From assembly GCF_959025735.1 (NCBI RefSeq), contig NZ_CAUFJQ010000023.1, positions 1-21,281 on the forward strand: 21,281 nt of DNA, written 5' to 3'. Below, in pieces: positions 1-7,974 of the stretch; the stretch's first letter is position 1, and the number at the start of each line of letters is the position of its first letter. The position numbers and the translations under genes were made by a program. Source of the DNA: an uncultured Streptococcus sp. Lineage in GTDB: Bacteria > Bacillota > Bacilli > Lactobacillales > Streptococcaceae. The notes beneath the pieces are model-generated. The model was given only the letters and a program-made list of their open reading frames with translations, was not told the DNA's origin and ran no database searches.

Positions 1-7
1 CTTCTCA

Positions 8-415
8 TTATTTATACACTTCTTGATAGAATTCGATCTTGTCCCCTTTTTTAACGGTGGTTTCAGCAGCACCTTTTGGAGCCATTTCGCCATTGATCTT
101 GTACATCCAGTAAAGACCTTTGGCTTCATCTTGGCTGTGACCGTCAATCGAGGTGATCATGCCATTTTTTTCTTCAATCTTGTAGTTGGCTTTGAGCACT
201 TTCATAAGGTTGCTCTCTTCTGCTACTTTCAAGGTTTTTGATTGCGCTTTTTGACCTTCTGGCGTCACGCTAATCGTAATCAAAATTTCGTTTTTCTTGG
301 CAACTTCTGTGCTAGAAGCTGTTGTTTGATGGTTTGTGCTATGAGACGAAGCGCAACTCGCTAAAAGAAGAGCTGCAAGTAAGGTCATCAAGCTAGAAAT
401 GGTTTTTTTCAACAT
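8..415 (-). CDS. DUF4430 (transcobalamin-C-like) lipoprotein
   Basis: This is a 135-residue secreted lipoprotein. It starts at the ATG at 413-415, with AGGAG six bases upstream. An earlier in-frame start exists but would lie ahead of the signal peptide, so the internal Met is chosen. Residues 1-20 are a typical type II signal peptide with lipobox LASC, and Cys21 is the lipidated residue. A short Ser/Thr linker follows, then one DUF4430 domain (about residues 45-135) with the family pattern IDG, YWMYKINGE and GDKIEFY. DUF4430 resembles the C-terminal domain of transcobalamin/intrinsic factor; in Firmicutes it often sits beside ECF transporter S components, as here, where the upstream S-component gene overlaps it by 23 bp. 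Inference: an extracellular ligand-binding or helper protein for that transporter. The ligand is unknown, and I do not claim cobalamin. Confidence 0.85.
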   Translation of the reverse strand: MLKKTISSLMTLLAALLLASCASSHSTNHQTTASSTEVAKKNEILITISVTPEGQKAQSKTLKVAEESNLMKVLKANYKIEEKNGMITSIDGHSQDEAKGLYWMYKINGEMAPKGAAETTVKKGDKIEFYQEVYK

Positions 416-881
416 AAAATCTCCTAAAGATTTGATAGATAATGGGATAGAAAATGATCGTCGACAGAGCATGGGCAAGGTTAAAACTAAAACCATTGAC
501 CAAAGCATAGGTCCACCAAGGAATATGGTACATCAAGGCATAAACACTATCGATCAAGACCCCATAAGCAAAGGACAGTATGCCCACAAAAAGTATCTGA
601 AGGACAAAGGGCAACCACTTGTAACTGATGCGCCAAATGAGCATCAAACAGCCAAAGGCGACAATCTGAAAGAACACAATCAAGCTCATCCCCAGGAAAA
701 AGGCGGAGACAAACATGGTGATCATCATCACAAGAAAAGCAAAGCTATACCCTTCAAATATCACCAAGAGAAAAAAGATAGCAGAAATCGGTTGGACATT
801 TGGGAAAGGGGCAAAAGCCTGACGTAGAGCGACACAAAGGGCCGCCAAAAGCGAAATACGGGTTAATCGCTGAAGCGTCAT
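393..881 (-). CDS. ECF transporter S component (substrate unknown)
   Basis: This 162-residue, very hydrophobic protein has about five to six membrane segments. Its N-terminal pattern, a basic start followed by ALRQAFAPFPNVQPISA, is typical of substrate-specific (S) components of energy-coupling factor vitamin/metal importers. S components capture the substrate and dock on a shared EcfA-A'-T module; no EcfA or EcfT gene is in the window, so this would be a group II (solitary) S component. The ATG at 879-881 is preceded by AGGAGG, which overlaps the clpC stop codon; the gap to clpC is 9 bp, so the two are probably co-transcribed and translationally coupled. Its 3' end overlaps the DUF4430 lipoprotein gene by 23 bp. 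The substrate cannot be read from the sequence. Confidence 0.82.
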   Translation of the reverse strand: MTLQRLTRISLLAALCVALRQAFAPFPNVQPISAIFFLLVIFEGYSFAFLVMMITMFVSAFFLGMSLIVFFQIVAFGCLMLIWRISYKWLPFVLQILFVGILSFAYGVLIDSVYALMYHIPWWTYALVNGFSFNLAHALSTIIFYPIIYQIFRRFYVEKNHF

Positions 882-890
882 GACGTCCTC

Positions 891-3320
891 CTAGACAATC
901 TCGAACTTGATCGTTCCGGCTGTCGTTCCAACCTTGATGGTTTGCCCTTCTTGGGCTTGACCTTTCAGCAATAGCTCTGCTAACTGATCTTCCACTTCGG
1001 TCTGCAAGACACGACGCAGTGGGCGAGCTCCCATTTCTGGATCATAGCCTTTGGTTGCTAGCAGCTTGAGCGCTGAAGGCTGGAATTTGAGGGTTATGCC
1101 TTGTTCTGCCAAGGTCGCAATGAGCGGTTTGACCATGACTTTCACTACCTGTTGCATGTCCTCGCTTGAGAGGCTATGGAAGACCACCTTTTCATCAATC
1201 CGGTTGATAAACTCTGGACGATAGGTCTTCTTCAACTCTTCAAACATGCGTTTTTCCATATTGGCTTGGTCAAAGCGGATATCTTTGGCACCAAAGCCAA
1301 CTGTCTTATCATCCCGAAGGGCTGTTGCTCCTAGGTTTGAGGTCATGATGATAATGGTATTGGAGAAGTCGATCTTCCGGCCTTTGCTATCGGTTAAGAC
1401 TCCGTCATCCAAGACTTGCAAAAGGACATTGAAAATATCTGGGTGGGCTTTTTCCACCTCATCAAATAAGAGAACTGAATAAGGTTTGTTGCGGACTTTT
1501 TCTGTCAACTCGCCTCCTTCTTCGTAGCCCACATAGCCTGGAGGGGCACCGTTGAGGCGGCTGGCCGCGAATTTTTCCATGTACTCACTCATATCAAAAC
1601 GGATGAGGGCCGATTCATCATCAAACAGAACTTCTGCCAAAGCTTTGGCTAATTCTGTTTTTCCGACACCGGTAGGTCCTAGGAACATGAAAGAACCGAT
1701 CGGACGTTTATTGCTACGGATACCCGATTGATTGCGACGAATAGCTCGACTGATACTAGATACGGCTTGATCTTGACCAATCACGCGCTTGTGCAATTCT
1801 GTTTCTAAGTTTAGGTACTTCTTGGCATCGGTTTGGGTCAGTTTTTGAGTTGGAATACCCGATAATTGGCTCAAGGTCACCAAAACATCTTGGTCAGTGA
1901 CCTCTTTTTTGTAGGCAATGGGAGCAGCCTCTACTTGTAAGAGCTGGGCTGCTTTCTTCCACTTGCCATCCATCAAAGCCCGGTCCAAGGCGGTCAACTC
2001 TTCTTTTACGTGACCGTTGGAATCGCGATTTTGTACGGTAGCTGCCGCTTCATCCAAGAGATCAATGGCTGAATCTGGCAATTGACGGCTGGTCAAATAG
2101 CGGTGGGCATATTTGACAGCTGTTTCGATCGCTTCATCGGTAATGGTCACATGATGGTGGTCCTGGTAGGTCTCTTTCAAGCCTTGGAGAATTTGGATGC
2201 TATCTGCAACACTTGGCTCTTCAATGGTGACTTTCGCAAAACGCCGAGAGAGAGCCGCGTCTTTTTCGATATGCTTTTGGTACTCATCTTGAGTCGTAGC
2301 CCCAACTGTGCGCAAGGTTCCTCGTGCCAGGGCTGGTTTTAGAATATTGGCTGCGTCTAAGGTCGAATCAATGCCGGATCCTGACCCCATAATGGTGTGC
2401 AGTTCATCAATAAAGAGAATCACGTGACCGTCTTCTTCGATGTCCTGGATGATATTGTTCATCCGTTCTTCAAAGTCCCCACGAAAGCGCGTCCCTGCCA
2501 CCACATTCATGAGATCCAGCTCCAGAACACGCATTTGCGCGATTTCAGCTGGAACATTGCCGCTAGCGACCCGCTGGGCCAGACCTAATGCAAGAGCGGT
2601 TTTCCCGACCCCTGCTTCTCCCACCAATACAGGATTATTCTTCGTCTTGCGGCTGAGGATTTGGATCATGCGTGAAATTTCTGCATCCCGGCCGATCACC
2701 GGCTCGAGCTGACCTGCACGCGCCATTTCTGTCAAATCACGGGTATAGTCTTCAAGACCTCCACTTGTACTTGGGGGCATGCCCATCATATTCCCCATGG
2801 TTTGGCGGTTAGGGTTTTGGGCCCGATAAAGATTCCGGATAGCTTTAATATCATTTTTGTCCCAGCCTGCCTTGTCTTCTAGATTCTTTCGAAGGGAAGC
2901 AACGGGAACACCCTTGTCTTGCTCTGTAAAGGCAAAGCCGGCAAACTCCATGACTTGGCTAGCCAAAGTCCCACGGTCCGCTAGAAGAGAGAGGAGCACA
3001 TGCTCTGTTCCCAAGGTCTTGGCATGAAGGACCTGGGCAATCTCCTTTGCGTGCTTCATAATCGCTTCCATCCGATAAGAAAATGGGAAGATTTCATACC
3101 GATTGTCGCTTTGAAAAGTCTGGCCTGTAATATGCTCCGCCGCATCCTGAAATTCGTCAATCTGCATAGGATAATCGTTGAGTACAGAACCTGCCACGCT
3201 ATAGGGATTATTGGCCATGGCCGTCAAAAGATGCCAAGTATCTAAGGTATTCCCTTGATAGTGGCCTGCTAGTATTTGGGCCGCTTCTATACTTTCTAAC
3301 AGTGCTGTTGAATAGTTCAT
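891..3320 (-). CDS. clpC: ClpC, AAA+ unfoldase of the Clp protease
   Basis: This 809-residue Hsp100 ATPase unfolds proteins and feeds them to ClpP. Order: N-terminal double Clp-N repeat (about 1-140); AAA-1 with Walker A GEAGVGKT (234-241) and Walker B ILFIDE (301-306); a short middle domain (about 430-465), as in ClpC rather than ClpB; AAA-2 with Walker A GPTGVGKT (548-555) and Walker B VLLFDE (616-621); a VGF tripeptide (674-676), which is the ClpP-docking loop; and a C-terminal D2-small domain. All nucleotide-binding motifs look intact. The ATG directly abuts the ctsR stop (TAGATG), with an AAGGAAA ribosome site inside ctsR, so expression is tied to ctsR. Bacillus-type mcsA and mcsB are absent, as usual in streptococci. 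Confidence 0.97.
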   Translation of the reverse strand: MNYSTALLESIEAAQILAGHYQGNTLDTWHLLTAMANNPYSVAGSVLNDYPMQIDEFQDAAEHITGQTFQSDNRYEIFPFSYRMEAIMKHAKEIAQVLHAKTLGTEHVLLSLLADRGTLASQVMEFAGFAFTEQDKGVPVASLRKNLEDKAGWDKNDIKAIRNLYRAQNPNRQTMGNMMGMPPSTSGGLEDYTRDLTEMARAGQLEPVIGRDAEISRMIQILSRKTKNNPVLVGEAGVGKTALALGLAQRVASGNVPAEIAQMRVLELDLMNVVAGTRFRGDFEERMNNIIQDIEEDGHVILFIDELHTIMGSGSGIDSTLDAANILKPALARGTLRTVGATTQDEYQKHIEKDAALSRRFAKVTIEEPSVADSIQILQGLKETYQDHHHVTITDEAIETAVKYAHRYLTSRQLPDSAIDLLDEAAATVQNRDSNGHVKEELTALDRALMDGKWKKAAQLLQVEAAPIAYKKEVTDQDVLVTLSQLSGIPTQKLTQTDAKKYLNLETELHKRVIGQDQAVSSISRAIRRNQSGIRSNKRPIGSFMFLGPTGVGKTELAKALAEVLFDDESALIRFDMSEYMEKFAASRLNGAPPGYVGYEEGGELTEKVRNKPYSVLLFDEVEKAHPDIFNVLLQVLDDGVLTDSKGRKIDFSNTIIIMTSNLGATALRDDKTVGFGAKDIRFDQANMEKRMFEELKKTYRPEFINRIDEKVVFHSLSSEDMQQVVKVMVKPLIATLAEQGITLKFQPSALKLLATKGYDPEMGARPLRRVLQTEVEDQLAELLLKGQAQEGQTIKVGTTAGTIKFEIV

Positions 3321-3785
3321 CTAGTCGGTATTTCCTTTTCTATCTACTTGTTGAATGATTTTTTTCAGCATATTTGCTCGTATGATGAGAGCATCTCGAC
3401 CTAGAACCTCATCGGAGGTCGTCGCAAAGAACAGCTGCGTCTCACGTTTTGTCAATAATTTTTCTTCATGGAGCATCTGGAGGATATCCTGGAAGACCTG
3501 CTGGCTGATGGTCTCTCCAATATTGGCTGCCAGGTCTTGGAGCATCTGATGGTGATCTGAAAACTGGATCTTGCCAATACGGATATAACCGCCACCACCG
3601 CGTTTACTTTCTACAATATAGCCTCGACTCTCGGTAAAGCGGGTCTTAATGACATAGTTAATCTGACTGGGTACGACCTGAAAGACATCTGCCAACTCAC
3701 TTCTTTTGAGCTCTGCCATGCCAGCTTGAGCCAGCAAGGCCTTGATATAAGCTTCAATGCTATCAGATGTGTTCTTATTTGCCAT
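3321..3785 (-). CDS. ctsR: CtsR, class III heat-shock repressor
   Basis: This 154-residue repressor of clp genes has a winged helix-turn-helix in the N-terminal half with the hallmark wing RGGGGYIRI (residues 62-70), whose Arg and Gly run contacts DNA. The C-terminal helical half is the dimerisation domain. The ATG at 3783-3785 has GGAG six bases upstream. It is the first gene of a unit continuing into clpC and probably the ECF S component and DUF4430 lipoprotein. A CtsR operator overlaps the promoter, so it should repress itself. In Bacillus-type systems the wing Arg is phosphorylated by McsB; no McsB is encoded nearby, so release here is probably by direct heat sensing of the glycine-rich wing (known for the family, inferred here). 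Confidence 0.96.
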   Translation of the reverse strand: MANKNTSDSIEAYIKALLAQAGMAELKRSELADVFQVVPSQINYVIKTRFTESRGYIVESKRGGGGYIRIGKIQFSDHHQMLQDLAANIGETISQQVFQDILQMLHEEKLLTKRETQLFFATTSDEVLGRDALIIRANMLKKIIQQVDRKGNTD

Positions 3786-3870
3786 GATGCTCCTTTCTGA
3801 CTTGTTTTCTTCTAGATAGATGCTCTACTCTTTAGCGCATAAAGATGCCCTTGGAGTGTTTGTTTTGATC

Positions 3871-3893
3871 ATTGACCTTATTTGACTATTATA
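3871..3893 (-). promoter_or_regulatory. ctsR promoter -10 with CtsR operator
   Basis: Read on the minus strand, a perfect TATAAT (3888-3893) is followed at once by AGTCAAATAAGGTCAAT (3871-3887). This matches the CtsR direct-repeat consensus RGTCAAA-NNN-RGTCAAA at all but the last base. A further GATCAAA heptad lies just downstream (3863-3869) out of the normal spacing. The -35 is weak (TTTATT at 3911-3916, 17-bp spacer). Bound CtsR would sit on the start site and block initiation. The leader to ctsR is about 95 nt. Confidence 0.85.
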
Positions 3894-3967
3894 CAATTTT
3901 TATGGCTGTAAATAAAGCAAAGACTCTATGGAAATAGGAATCTCTTAAGGAAAGGAGAAAAATAAAT

Positions 3968-4145
3968 GAGAGTGGGACAGAAATCGGTAATTCGTTAGAA
4001 TTCGATTTCGTCGTCCCACCTCCGCACAGTTGAGTAGGGCTGTAAAAGCTGATGAAATCAGCGTAGTAGAGCCCACTCAACCACTGCGTCTTGCTCGACA
4101 ATCCAAAAATAATTGAGAGGCTAGGACTTTTGTCCCAGCCTCTTA
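3968..4145. repeat. Intergenic repeat folding into three hairpins
   Basis: The 373-bp gap between ctsR and the fucosidase gene holds, apart from the ctsR promoter, a compact structured element. Hairpin 1 (3972-4019) pairs GTGGGAC with GTCCCAC, GAAATCG with CGATTTC and AATT with AATT. Hairpin 2 (4029-4081) pairs GTTGAGT/ACTCAAC, GGGCT/AGCCC and GCTGAT/ATCAGC. Hairpin 3 (4116-4143) is terminator-like. The element begins GAGAGTGGGACA and its other end, reverse-complemented, reads AAGAGGCTGGGACA, so the ends are imperfect inverted repeats as in a MITE. I recall similar sequence as multi-copy intergenic repeats in mitis-group streptococci, but could not check copy number. Annotators sometimes call a small ORF (3889-4101, minus) here; I consider it spurious. 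Confidence 0.65.
4116..4143 (-). terminator. Hairpin downstream of the fucosidase gene
   Basis: AGAGGCT and AGCCTCT with GGAC/GTCC flank a TTTT loop, with one A/C mismatch, only 15 bases past the fucosidase stop. On the minus strand the U-rich tail is weak (TCAATTATTTTT), so termination may be inefficient. It is also the terminal hairpin of the repeat, so the repeat may supply the terminator for this gene. Confidence 0.5.
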
Positions 4146-4158
4146 TGCGAAGAATGAA

Positions 4159-7100
4159 CTACTCTTTGCGACGAGCGAATTTGGCGCCTCCGCCCAAGAA
4201 ACCTAGACCAAGAAGGCCTAACCAAGCAAAGAAACCACCTTCTTTTGTACCGGTTTGAGGTAGTTTTCCTTCCGATTGTAGAGAAGGACTTTCAACCACT
4301 TCTTTTTCCGGATAGTCTGAAGTCAAAACAGAAACTGCTTCTGGGGTTTTCGGTTGGAAGTGGACTGGTCTTTCTTTTTCTTTTTTGTCTTCTGCTTGAG
4401 AAAGAGTCGCAACTTCTGGCTGCTCCTTACTTGGAGTGACAGGAGTGGTTGGAGTCGGCATATCAGCTATCAACGGACTTTCTTCCGCTTCCTTCCTTCC
4501 GACTTCTGTGATCTGGTCCTGGGCCTCCACTTCGACAAAGGCATCGACTTCTGTCCGAATTTCTTTGCCTTCTTCTTGTCGAACCTCGATCAATTTCAAG
4601 CGGCGTCCGACCTTCCCTGCTTGAAGGATTCGGCTCTCGCCCTTGGCCAAGTCCTTGTTCTCACGTGTTTGACTCTCAAATGGAATCTCCTCTGCTTCGA
4701 TGAGAAGTTCTGGCTTTTCAAGAATCAAATCCCGAATACCTTCTTCTGGCCGTGTCTGCGTCAGGGGTTCATAATTGTGAGCATCTTCTAAGATGGTTTC
4801 AAGGGCTTCGACTTGATTAGCTGCAGCAACCAAATCTGGCCGCTCTTGATCCAACAACTGAGTCAAGTCCGTCAATTGTCCTTGAACAGTTGGTTTGAGA
4901 TCTGCTTTCAAGCGATCGAGAGAAGTAGTCTTGATCTTTTCTACTCCTTCTCTGATGATCTGTTGCAGCTCCTCTTGACTGAGCAACTGGCTATCTTTCC
5001 CTGATAGGATAAATCGGTCTACTTGGATAGCTCTAGATGACTGAGGATCATTGAGGGCTGGATCCAGGTGCAAGCGTAGCTGGTGGTAGCCTTTTGCTAG
5101 GCCTTGCAGATTGACCAAACTCTGGTCGAGCTTGCGTTGGTCTCCATAGCCACTGAAATAATGGTCGCCGTCGATCTCATAATCATGGCCCCGACCTTCT
5201 TCGAAGGCCATTTCTTTTCCATCCAAAGTGACGCTGTAGAGACCATGACTTGGATCAACCACTCCTCGGACCTCCATGCCTGTTCCCTTAAAGGTAATGG
5301 TCACGTCAATGTGTTTCTTGCCTTCCTCATCAGTCACTTGGTTAAAGCTGGACCAAGATTCTGTGCCATTTGAAAAGTCTTTGTTGTCCGTCTCATGGTG
5401 CCAACCCTCACTGTAATGCAGTTTCGGATCTTGGTCATCCACTTCTTTGCAATTTTCTGGCAACTGGTCTTCATTCATCACTTGGACTGTCAGTTCTGGA
5501 ATAAAGCCGACCAGACTTCCTTGATCCGGATGCAACAATTTGACCTTAAAGTCATAGACATCGGTCGCTTTTCCTGCAAAATCAAGGGTTGGAACTTGGA
5601 CTGTTTTTTCCGTCTCGCCATCTGAAAACTCAAGGGTGACGTTGGTATCTTTGTAGACCTTACCATGAACCCCTGTTCCTGGTTCTGTGATCAATTTAAG
5701 ACTGGCACTTCCTTTAGAGCCACCTTTTCTCTTGACAACGACTTGCGCTGGGTCGCCTTTCTTAACAGCTAGGGTTGGCTGAGCAAACTCAAAGAGCCCC
5801 TTTTCTTGATTATTGAGGGCATAAATCCCTTCCGTTGCGATCGCATCTCCCTTGCTATTGACCAAGGTCAAGGTGTGGGATCCTGCTGCCAAGTCCGGTG
5901 TTTCATAGACCTTTTGGCTGCGTTTGCGGCTTGGACTTTGGGTATTGATGGTCGCTAGCTTTTGGCCATCGACATAGACATCCATTTCCCCATGACCAGG
6001 GTCGACAGTTGCGACCACATAGGCTTTGGTGCCTTCAAATTGATAGGTCACTGAAGCTCCCTTTTCCTTGGTCCACATAGAGGTGCCTCGAACACCTTCT
6101 CCCTCTTCATTCCACTGGCCATTGGCCCGGTCAGCAGTCCGGTCAGAATGATAAGTCAAACCAAGCGGATAGCCATCAGTTTCTTCAATGCTGGCTGGCG
6201 TCTTATAGACAGAGACTCCGTTCAAGATTGGAGTAGCTTGGGCATCGGTGATGGACACCCGGATATAGCGACTATCAACTGGTTGCCCTTTGATTAATCG
6301 GCGGTATCCTACAGTTGAGCCAGCCCCATATGGAACCCATTGGCCATTCACTGCCACATCAATGGTGAAACCAGAAATCCGTTGGCCTTTCTCGATGGTT
6401 TCTTTGAGCTCTACCACATCAAAATGCTGTTCTTTTCCAAGATCCAGGACAAAAGAACCGGTCTTGGCATCATCAGCCGGGGCCCAACTGGTCTTTTCAT
6501 CGCCATCTGTCAAATGGCTGGCCTTGTAGAGAGGATTGCGTCGTGTTGAGTCAGCTTCTACCAAAGCTCCTGCCGCATAGTTCACACTGTAGAGTTGGTC
6601 CAAGGTCTGACGGAATTCTTTCAAACGGGCCACGTCAGCCTCCGCAAATTTTCCGTCTTGGTTGGGTGGAATATTGAGCAAGAGTGGAGTTCCACGGCCA
6701 ACCGATTTGAAGTAAATGTCCATCAATTCGCGCAAGGACTTAGGCTCTTGGTTGTCATGGTAGAACCAGCCGGAGCGAATAGAGACATCGGCTTCTCCCA
6801 CTGAGTATTGATTCCCTTCCGGATCCCCGTGATTGAGGTAGCTATTAGATGGATTGTTGCGGATCTTATCCGGATTGACCTTTTGCCAAACCGGATCTCC
6901 AGCAATCCCCTTTTCATTTCCAATCCAACGAACATTGGTCGGCTCAGCTGAGAAGATAGCTATATCCCCTTGGGCCTTGCGAATGGCTTCAAACCACTTG
7001 TCAAAGGTATAGGTGACCTTTTGAGCTCCATCGCCACGCGCACCATCCATCCAGACTTCTACGAACTTACCCTTGTTCCCATATTTTGGATCTTCAAGGA

Positions 7101-7671
7101 TTTCCTTAAGCTGGTTGAGATAGTATTCATTGTATTGGTCCTCTGTATCCACATGGTAGAGCGGGCTGTGGGCATCCCAAGGAGAGAGATAGACCCCCAT
7201 GTCCATATCATACTTGCTGGCAGAAGCAGAAACCTCGGCTAGGACATCGCCTTTTCCTTCCTTCCAACCACTTTTGGCAATGGTATGGTCGGTGTATTTG
7301 GAAGGGTACAAGAGAAAGCCATCGTGGTGCTTGACGACCATGATCGTCCGTTTAAAGCCAGCATCTTTCAGGGTTTTGATCCACTGATCGGTATCCAGAT
7401 GCTCTGGATAGAAATAATAAGGATCTTCTTGCCCATCTCCCCACTCACGATCGTAGTAAGTATTCATCCCAAAGTGGATGAAAGCTGCTAGTTCTTCGCG
7501 GTGGTATTGCATCTGAGCCTTGCTTGGAAGTGGTCCGTAATCCGCAATCTCAGTCTCCTCGTCTAGAGAAGTGGCAGGTTGAGTGGCTTCTGTCCCTTGG
7601 CTGACTGTGCGATTTTCTTTCTCACTAGTAGCTGGTGAGGGCTGTTCTGATTCTTCTTGGTGCTCGTTCAC
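4159..7671 (-). CDS. GH29 alpha-L-fucosidase, LPQTG wall-anchored; leader frameshifted
   Basis: This 1170-codon open body would hydrolyse alpha-linked fucose from glycans. About residues 45-370 form a GH29 barrel with the KHHDGF motif (114-119) and WMDG, whose Asp209 is the expected nucleophile. Then follow an F5/8C (CBM32-like) module (about 390-495), a beta-sandwich, a Calx-beta-like domain (about 645-745), a second beta-sandwich (about 755-880), a FIVAR-like helical segment (about 905-985), a G5 domain (about 990-1065), a Pro/Glu-rich wall-spanning linker and a sortase signal LPQTG (1137-1141) with a hydrophobic stretch and RRKE tail. The open frame begins at a GTG (7669-7671) preceded by AAGGAGG at good spacing, but this start lacks a signal peptide: the YSIRK-type leader lies upstream in another frame (7672-7870). 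It follows bgaA and is probably co-transcribed with it. As sequenced, it cannot be exported and anchored. Confidence 0.9.
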   Translation of the reverse strand: MNEHQEESEQPSPATSEKENRTVSQGTEATQPATSLDEETEIADYGPLPSKAQMQYHREELAAFIHFGMNTYYDREWGDGQEDPYYFYPEHLDTDQWIKTLKDAGFKRTIMVVKHHDGFLLYPSKYTDHTIAKSGWKEGKGDVLAEVSASASKYDMDMGVYLSPWDAHSPLYHVDTEDQYNEYYLNQLKEILEDPKYGNKGKFVEVWMDGARGDGAQKVTYTFDKWFEAIRKAQGDIAIFSAEPTNVRWIGNEKGIAGDPVWQKVNPDKIRNNPSNSYLNHGDPEGNQYSVGEADVSIRSGWFYHDNQEPKSLRELMDIYFKSVGRGTPLLLNIPPNQDGKFAEADVARLKEFRQTLDQLYSVNYAAGALVEADSTRRNPLYKASHLTDGDEKTSWAPADDAKTGSFVLDLGKEQHFDVVELKETIEKGQRISGFTIDVAVNGQWVPYGAGSTVGYRRLIKGQPVDSRYIRVSITDAQATPILNGVSVYKTPASIEETDGYPLGLTYHSDRTADRANGQWNEEGEGVRGTSMWTKEKGASVTYQFEGTKAYVVATVDPGHGEMDVYVDGQKLATINTQSPSRKRSQKVYETPDLAAGSHTLTLVNSKGDAIATEGIYALNNQEKGLFEFAQPTLAVKKGDPAQVVVKRKGGSKGSASLKLITEPGTGVHGKVYKDTNVTLEFSDGETEKTVQVPTLDFAGKATDVYDFKVKLLHPDQGSLVGFIPELTVQVMNEDQLPENCKEVDDQDPKLHYSEGWHHETDNKDFSNGTESWSSFNQVTDEEGKKHIDVTITFKGTGMEVRGVVDPSHGLYSVTLDGKEMAFEEGRGHDYEIDGDHYFSGYGDQRKLDQSLVNLQGLAKGYHQLRLHLDPALNDPQSSRAIQVDRFILSGKDSQLLSQEELQQIIREGVEKIKTTSLDRLKADLKPTVQGQLTDLTQLLDQERPDLVAAANQVEALETILEDAHNYEPLTQTRPEEGIRDLILEKPELLIEAEEIPFESQTRENKDLAKGESRILQAGKVGRRLKLIEVRQEEGKEIRTEVDAFVEVEAQDQITEVGRKEAEESPLIADMPTPTTPVTPSKEQPEVATLSQAEDKKEKERPVHFQPKTPEAVSVLTSDYPEKEVVESPSLQSEGKLPQTGTKEGGFFAWLGLLGLGFLGGGAKFARRKE

Positions 7672-7870
7672 AGTTTTTTCCTCCTTTCCTTGGTGATCGA
7701 CATCGCTCGTTTCAACCCGTTCTTCACGTGGTTCACTCCTCTCAGCTTGTTCCTCTGCGTAACTGGTAGTAGCTCCTAAAAAAACAAGTCGCTACGACTA
7801 CCGAGCAGACGCCCACTGAGAGTTTACGAATGCCAAATCGATTTCTCTGATCAACTAATCTTTTTCCCAT
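7672..7870 (-). pseudogene. Detached YSIRK-type leader of the fucosidase (+1 frameshift in T7)
   Basis: The natural start is the ATG at 7868-7870, with AAAGGA upstream. It reads MGKRLVDQRNRFGIRKLSVG, a YSIRK/GxxS-class signal peptide start, and continues into a hydrophobic core. At a run of seven T (7778-7784, minus strand) the frame shifts and ends in a TGA about 17 codons later. Removing one T restores CFLGATTSYAEE, a normal signal-peptidase region, and joins without a stop to the 1170-codon body, giving 1236 residues. The gene is therefore one base away from a complete surface protein. Slippage in the T7 run (phase variation), a fixed mutation, or a sequencing error are all possible. Confidence 0.85.
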
Positions 7871-7891
7871 ATTCTATTCCTTTATGTCACC

Positions 7892-7934
7892 AGGTAAAGA
7901 GGGTGGGGCTTCCCCATCCTCCTTCTTTTTACCT
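7892..7934 (-). other. Strong hairpin between bgaA and the fucosidase gene
   Basis: AGGTAAA (7892-7898) pairs with TTTACCT (7928-7934), and inside it GAGGGTGGGG pairs with CCCCATCCTC around a CTT loop, leaving an unpaired CTTCTT on one side. It lies 21 bases before the fucosidase ATG. No U-run follows it on the minus strand, so it is more likely an mRNA stability or processing structure or a partial attenuator than a full terminator. No convincing promoter is visible between the two genes (7871-7974), which supports co-transcription. Confidence 0.6.
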
Positions 7935-7974
7935 GTGAACTTTTCACCGTATTTTGCTAGTTTCTCTAGCTGTT

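Noticed and set aside
399..827. 142-codon plus-strand ORF opposite the ECF S component
   Set aside because: Antisense mirror of a membrane protein gene, strongly hydrophilic and low complexity, without a ribosome site.
393..890. Riboswitch ahead of the ECF S component
   Set aside because: Only 9 bp separate it from clpC, leaving no room for a leader aptamer.
3951..3998. Ten-codon plus-strand ORF with a good AAAGGAG site
   Set aside because: No convincing plus-strand promoter (the candidate spacer is only 14 bp), and the codons fall in the repeat's first hairpin; probably chance.
3889..4101. 70-codon minus-strand ORF in the ctsR-fucosidase gap
   Set aside because: It lies wholly across the hairpin repeat and ctsR promoter, has no ribosome site, and its sequence is explained by the repeat.
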